Shown here: positions 40,189-42,934 of the stretch, one piece after another
How the letters are laid out: each line of letters begins with the position of its first letter
Numbering within the stretch: the stretch's first letter is position 1
DNA from: Chloroflexota bacterium
GTDB taxonomy: Bacteria > Chloroflexota > FW602-bin22 > JACPRP01
Direction of reading: 5' to 3'
Length of the DNA: 42,934 bases
Assembly: GCA_016210495.1 (NCBI GenBank)
Contig: JACQUC010000278.1
Span: forward strand, 1-42,934
The notes under the pieces: generated by a model
What the model was told of the DNA's origin: nothing
Databases searched by the model: none
What the model saw: the letters and a program-made list of their open reading frames with translations, nothing else
Position numbers and translations under genes: made by a program

Positions 40189-40261
40189 GAGGAAACTCCT
40201 TCCGGGCTTAGTTTGGCGGGAAGCTGTGACGTGCTGCTCGGCCAGTCGGCTGAGTATGCGG

Positions 40262-40290
40262 ATTATAGCATTCGTGCTGGGGGAAGTCAA
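40262..40290 (-). promoter_or_regulatory. Promoter of the tctCAB operon
   Basis: On the minus strand: TTGACT (40285-40290), 17 bases, TGC plus TATAAT (40262-40267). A consensus extended -10 promoter about 70 bases before the tctC start. Confidence 0.8.
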
Positions 40291-40320
40291 GCACGATTTG
40301 GCTTGGCGCAAGTGCTTGAC
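40286..40320. promoter_or_regulatory. Perfect 9-base inverted repeat spanning both -35 boxes of a divergent promoter pair
   Basis: GTCAAGCAC (40286-40294) and GTGCTTGAC (40312-40320) are exact reverse complements, 17 bases apart. The left arm overlaps the tctC -35 box and the right arm the plus-strand -35 box. This is a good layout for a dimeric regulator controlling both directions; no regulator gene is nearby. Confidence 0.5.
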
Positions 40321-40344
40321 AAAAGGAGAGCAATAGAATATATT
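40316..40344 (+). promoter_or_regulatory. Divergent plus-strand promoter
   Basis: TTGACA (40316-40321), 17 bases, TATATT (40339-40344). It faces away from the tctC promoter and points at the NMT1-type binding protein gene, 730 bases downstream. Confidence 0.65.
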
Positions 40345-41072
40345 ACGTACAGATTAGGGCTAAGACTCTTGACGCCAAAGTCGCTGCGATCCAAAGATGG
40401 ATGCGGGGCGTTCAGGTCGGTTTTTGGAATCGATCTAGCCAACCAATTGTCAGCAGGTTTCTCCTTCGATGGCGGGACGAGGTTGTGGGCTTTGGGTGTC
40501 AAGCGGCGGCGTGCACTCGCCGGCAATCAGACAAAATCGTCGGCTGTGAGCCCCGTGATGGTGTTCCCCAAGGTGGTCCTTCTGCTTTTCTCCCACAGCT
40601 ATCAGCTTCGCCGCAACTGCCTCCCCAGGAGGCACAGGACCAACCGAGCTGGTGCTCCACTCATAAGAACTAACTGGTTGATGACCAGTGCTTTGTTTCC
40701 GTTATGTTGCTAACCTGTCACCGTGAGTCCTTTCTCTAAGGCCGAAGGGTTTCGCTCCCTAGGGGGAAAGATTCATTGCCTACGCTGCACTCCGGCTCAG
40801 AATTTCACACATATTGCAAGGGCCTGTAGCAACACTGCGCAGCAGCGCAGGCTGCTCCATCCCCTGCCTGGTTTAGCCTGGCAGTGGCATCCGGAGACGC
40901 CGTCGACCTTCAGCCACTATGGCGGGAAGATGTCGTCGATTATGGCTTAGATCCGAAAATCTGGATACGAAAGGAGGTTACCGAGAACACCGGGATAAAT
41001 GGCCCGCTATCACAGTCTCACTTATACCACCTACGGGGCGCCAGTTCAAATATGGAGGAGGTATCGAACCCA
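40345..41072 (+). other. Long untranslated or decayed region before the binding-protein gene
   Basis: About 730 bases follow the promoter without a convincing gene. The binding-protein frame is open from 40884, and the residues WREDVVDYGLDPKIW near 40917-40961 look protein-like, perhaps the tail of a lost gene. AAAGGAGG at 40969-40976 leads to no good start. No terminator is evident. Confidence 0.4.
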
Positions 41073-42185
41073 ATGGGAAGATTAGCTCAACTAGCATCGA
41101 CCGTCTTGGTTCTCGCGACGCTGGTGGTTCTATCCATCAGTTGCACTCCTGCTGCACCAGCCCCAGCGCCAACCCAACCAGCCGCCAAATCTGCTGAGCC
41201 GGCGAAGCCTGTCGCCCAGCCTACCCCAGTTCCAGCCCCAACCAAGGCGCCCGAGCCGACTAAGCCTGCTGCTCCCACGCCCATCGCGAAAGAGGTTCCC
41301 GAGCAGTCAAAGCTTACGGTCGGCGCCCTGCCCATTTCCTCTCTCGCGCCCTTCTATATAGCCGAGATGAAAGGCTGGTACAAGGATGAGGGGATAACCA
41401 TCGGAACAACTCCACAGTTTGGAAATCAGGGAATGGCTATTCTAGAGTCTGGCAAGATGGACCTGAACTTTGCCGACGTCGTCGGTACTATCACCGTGCT
41501 GTCGGAAGGATTCAAGTTCGTGGTCGTCGCGCCCGCTTCCAGCGCTCGCGATGCTCCGCCTGACTCCTCGGCGCTGGCCGTGCTGAAAGATTCGGGGGTC
41601 AAGCGGCCGAAAGACCTCGAGGGCAAGCGTGTGGCCGTCGACGCACTGCGAGGCATGAACTGGGCGTACGTGCGCCTTTTGGTCCAGAAAGACGGCGGCG
41701 ATCCCACCAAAGTCAACTTCGTCGAGCTGCCGCCTCCGCAAATGCCCGATACTCTCCTCAACAAGCAAGTCGACGCGGCCAACGTTATGGAGCCGGCTCA
41801 TTCGCTGCTCTTGGGCACAGGGAAAGTTGATGTTATGTCCTATCCTCTTGTGGGCACCCAGCCCAAGATGGACATCTCAATGATCGTAGCCCGCGAGGAC
41901 TGGGCGAAGAACAACCCCATTACCTTGAGGAATTTCCTGCGCGCCTACGGCAAAGCCATCGACTTCATCAATCAGAACGAGGCCGAGGCCCGCAAAGCAG
42001 TCGCCGAGTACGCCAAGCTCGATCCATCTGTCGCCGGCAAGATGAACCTTAACGCCTTCAGACGGCAAGTGCAGCCCGATCAGATGGAAAAGACGATGGA
42101 GCTAATGATCCAGAACGGCTGGCTCAAGGAGAAGATCGACATCAAAAAAGGCATCTGGCCTACCGCGCTCAACTTACCCAGGTAA
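41073..42185 (+). CDS. NMT1/SsuA-type ABC transporter substrate-binding lipoprotein
   Basis: 370 residues, ATG 41073 with GGAGGAGGT ten bases upstream. The signal ends in lipobox SISC (near residue 24), followed by a Pro/Ala/Thr/Lys linker of about 55 residues. The binding domain opens LTVGALPISSLAPFYIAEMK and GWYKDEGITIG, as in NMT1/THI5/TauA proteins, then has LEGKRVAVDALRGMNWAYVR and ends with a helical tail (QMEKTMELMIQNGWLKEKID). Ligands of this family include sulfonates, pyrimidine precursors, nitrate and aromatic acids; none can be chosen here. The permease and ATPase genes are not on this side, so partners must lie elsewhere. Confidence 0.9.
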   Translation: MGRLAQLASTVLVLATLVVLSISCTPAAPAPAPTQPAAKSAEPAKPVAQPTPVPAPTKAPEPTKPAAPTPIAKEVPEQSKLTVGALPISSLAPFYIAEMKGWYKDEGITIGTTPQFGNQGMAILESGKMDLNFADVVGTITVLSEGFKFVVVAPASSARDAPPDSSALAVLKDSGVKRPKDLEGKRVAVDALRGMNWAYVRLLVQKDGGDPTKVNFVELPPPQMPDTLLNKQVDAANVMEPAHSLLLGTGKVDVMSYPLVGTQPKMDISMIVAREDWAKNNPITLRNFLRAYGKAIDFINQNEAEARKAVAEYAKLDPSVAGKMNLNAFRRQVQPDQMEKTMELMIQNGWLKEKIDIKKGIWPTALNLPR

Positions 42186-42204
42186 TCCGAATCTATGACG
42201 TGCT

Positions 42205-42240
42205 GCGCCCCCGACTTCTCGCCTCGGGGGCGCGCAGTTT
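42205..42240 (+). terminator. Terminator-like hairpin after the binding-protein gene
   Basis: GCGCCCCCGA (42205-42214) and TCGGGGGCGC (42224-42233) form a ten-pair stem, followed by GCAGTTT. The T-tract is short, but the position 20 bases after the stop fits a terminator. It also faces the minus-strand cytochrome gene. Confidence 0.6.
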
Positions 42241-42370
42241 ATCGTATGAGACACACGATCTCTCGCGTGCATAGCTACGGATTACTTCCTCCAAAGTTGC
42301 CGTGTCTTGTTTCCGAGTGGTATTCAAGACACTCCACTTTTCGTCCTCCGAATACCTTTGTGCGGTTGCC

Positions 42371-42934
42371 TTACGGCTTTGCGTCGGTTGGCAGCACGTG
42401 GTTGAAGATCTTGTTGAGGATGTCCTCATGCAACTTCGTCGTGCTCGCCAGCCCGTTAGCGTCGATGACCTGCTGCCAGAAGGTCAGACTATCCATTTCT
42501 CGGTGGCAGCCCTCGCAGGAGTTGTCTTTAGATATGCGCTCCTGCTCGCGTTTCGTAAAGGCGCGTGCGCCAATGTGAGAGGTTTGTTGGAGCTGGTTCC
42601 CCTCCTCGTCGACCATGCGGTCGAAAGGCAGATCGACGTTCCAGCCCCGCTCCCGCATCAGCGGCACCTCGGACCCCAGCCCCAGCGCCCTGGGATTGCT
42701 GTGGCAGGATTCACAACTCCTCGCCTGCTTCGTCGTCGCGTGCGGCGAGATGGGATTCATCGCAAAGGCCAGCGCCTTGCCACCTGAGCCCGCGCCAATC
42801 TCCAGCGCCTGGTTGAGCGACAGCACCTCGCCATTCGGCCCAATCCGGCTGAACAATACCTGCCCCCCAGGCACAAAGGGCGATACCCGGCCCCTCGAGT
42901 TCACCCCCAGCGGCGGATCTTCCCAGCGGGTGTA
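42371..42934 (-). CDS. Multiheme c-type cytochrome, C-terminal part (cut by window edge)
   Basis: 187 residues to the window end, in an open frame that continues past it. Two haem-binding motifs are visible, CESCH and CEGCH, with further histidines (NPISPHATTK, HIGARAFTKREQE) that could be distal ligands. The pattern of HATTK-x5-CxxCH is typical of multihaem cytochromes with spaced haems. A GTG at 42904 is in frame, but TACACCCGCTGG and onward continue upstream as normal protein, so the true start is outside. It would act outside the cytoplasm in electron transfer. Length and number of haems are unknown. Confidence 0.8.
   Translation of the reverse strand, partial: YTRWEDPPLGVNSRGRVSPFVPGGQVLFSRIGPNGEVLSLNQALEIGAGSGGKALAFAMNPISPHATTKQARSCESCHSNPRALGLGSEVPLMRERGWNVDLPFDRMVDEEGNQLQQTSHIGARAFTKREQERISKDNSCEGCHREMDSLTFWQQVIDANGLASTTKLHEDILNKIFNHVLPTDAKP

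Noticed and set aside
38998..40713. Plus-strand frame of 571 codons opposite tctC
   Set aside because: Low-complexity, Gly/Arg/His-rich translation; tctC on the minus strand has a lipobox, ribosome-binding site and promoter.

Overview
The window (about 43 kb, GC-rich) looks like chromosomal DNA of a free-living bacterium, most plausibly a member of Chloroflexota. This is an inference from gene content and style: Ala/Pro/Thr-rich lipoprotein linkers on transport proteins, AMP-forming acyl-CoA synthetase, tungsten-type aldehyde oxidoreductase, a T-box leader, GlsB- and DUF4349-type proteins, and many short hairpin repeats between genes. No rRNA or tRNA gene was seen, so the lineage cannot be fixed from the window.

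Layout. 1-1454: the end of a branched-chain amino acid ABC transporter (binding-protein tail followed by a livF lacking its first half), then a Phd/VapC-type toxin-antitoxin pair whose toxin is frameshifted. 1669-6595: a secreted jelly-roll-like protein, a GT4 glycosyltransferase and a convergent Ca2+-type P-ATPase. 6998-13190: a nitroreductase with an extra C-terminal domain coupled to an MmgE/PrpD protein, chorismate synthase, an MFS carrier and a convergent amidohydrolase. 13566-15742 (minus): a ferredoxin/aldehyde ferredoxin oxidoreductase operon. 16061-18414: a promoter, a T-box leader whose specifier reads as tryptophan, an M24 peptidase and a ferritin-like protein. 18449-18782: a strong promoter and a terminator enclosing an unassigned structured RNA. 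18808-19916 (minus): HEAT-like protein and GNAT acetyltransferase. 20133-25908 (plus): TPR protein, CsoR-like regulator, thioredoxin, ComEA-like protein, a flavoprotein/ferredoxin pair and an Mrr endonuclease. 26352-32717: DUF4349 lipoprotein, orphan HicB-like protein, GlsB-like membrane protein, gamma carbonic anhydrase, class III aminotransferase and a secreted duplicated beta-propeller. 33372-42185: acyl-CoA synthetase, remnants of a binding protein, a bicupin, a TctCAB transporter and a divergent NMT1-type binding protein. The right edge cuts a multiheme cytochrome c.

How the genes fit together. Much of the window serves uptake and breakdown of small organic acids and amino acids: TctCAB, the NMT1-type binding protein, MFS carrier, aminotransferase, acyl-CoA synthetase, PrpD, amidohydrolase and the aldehyde oxidoreductase. 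Low-potential electron carriers (two ferredoxins, a flavoprotein, cytochrome c) and redox defence (thioredoxin, ferritin-like protein, CsoR-like regulator) accompany them.

The most interesting items are regulatory: a tryptophan-type T-box in front of a peptidase, a promoter-to-terminator RNA with no known identity, and two face-to-face promoters whose -35 boxes lie in the arms of one perfect inverted repeat. At least five families of short hairpin repeats fill the gaps, and one copy supplies the C-terminus of the P-type ATPase.
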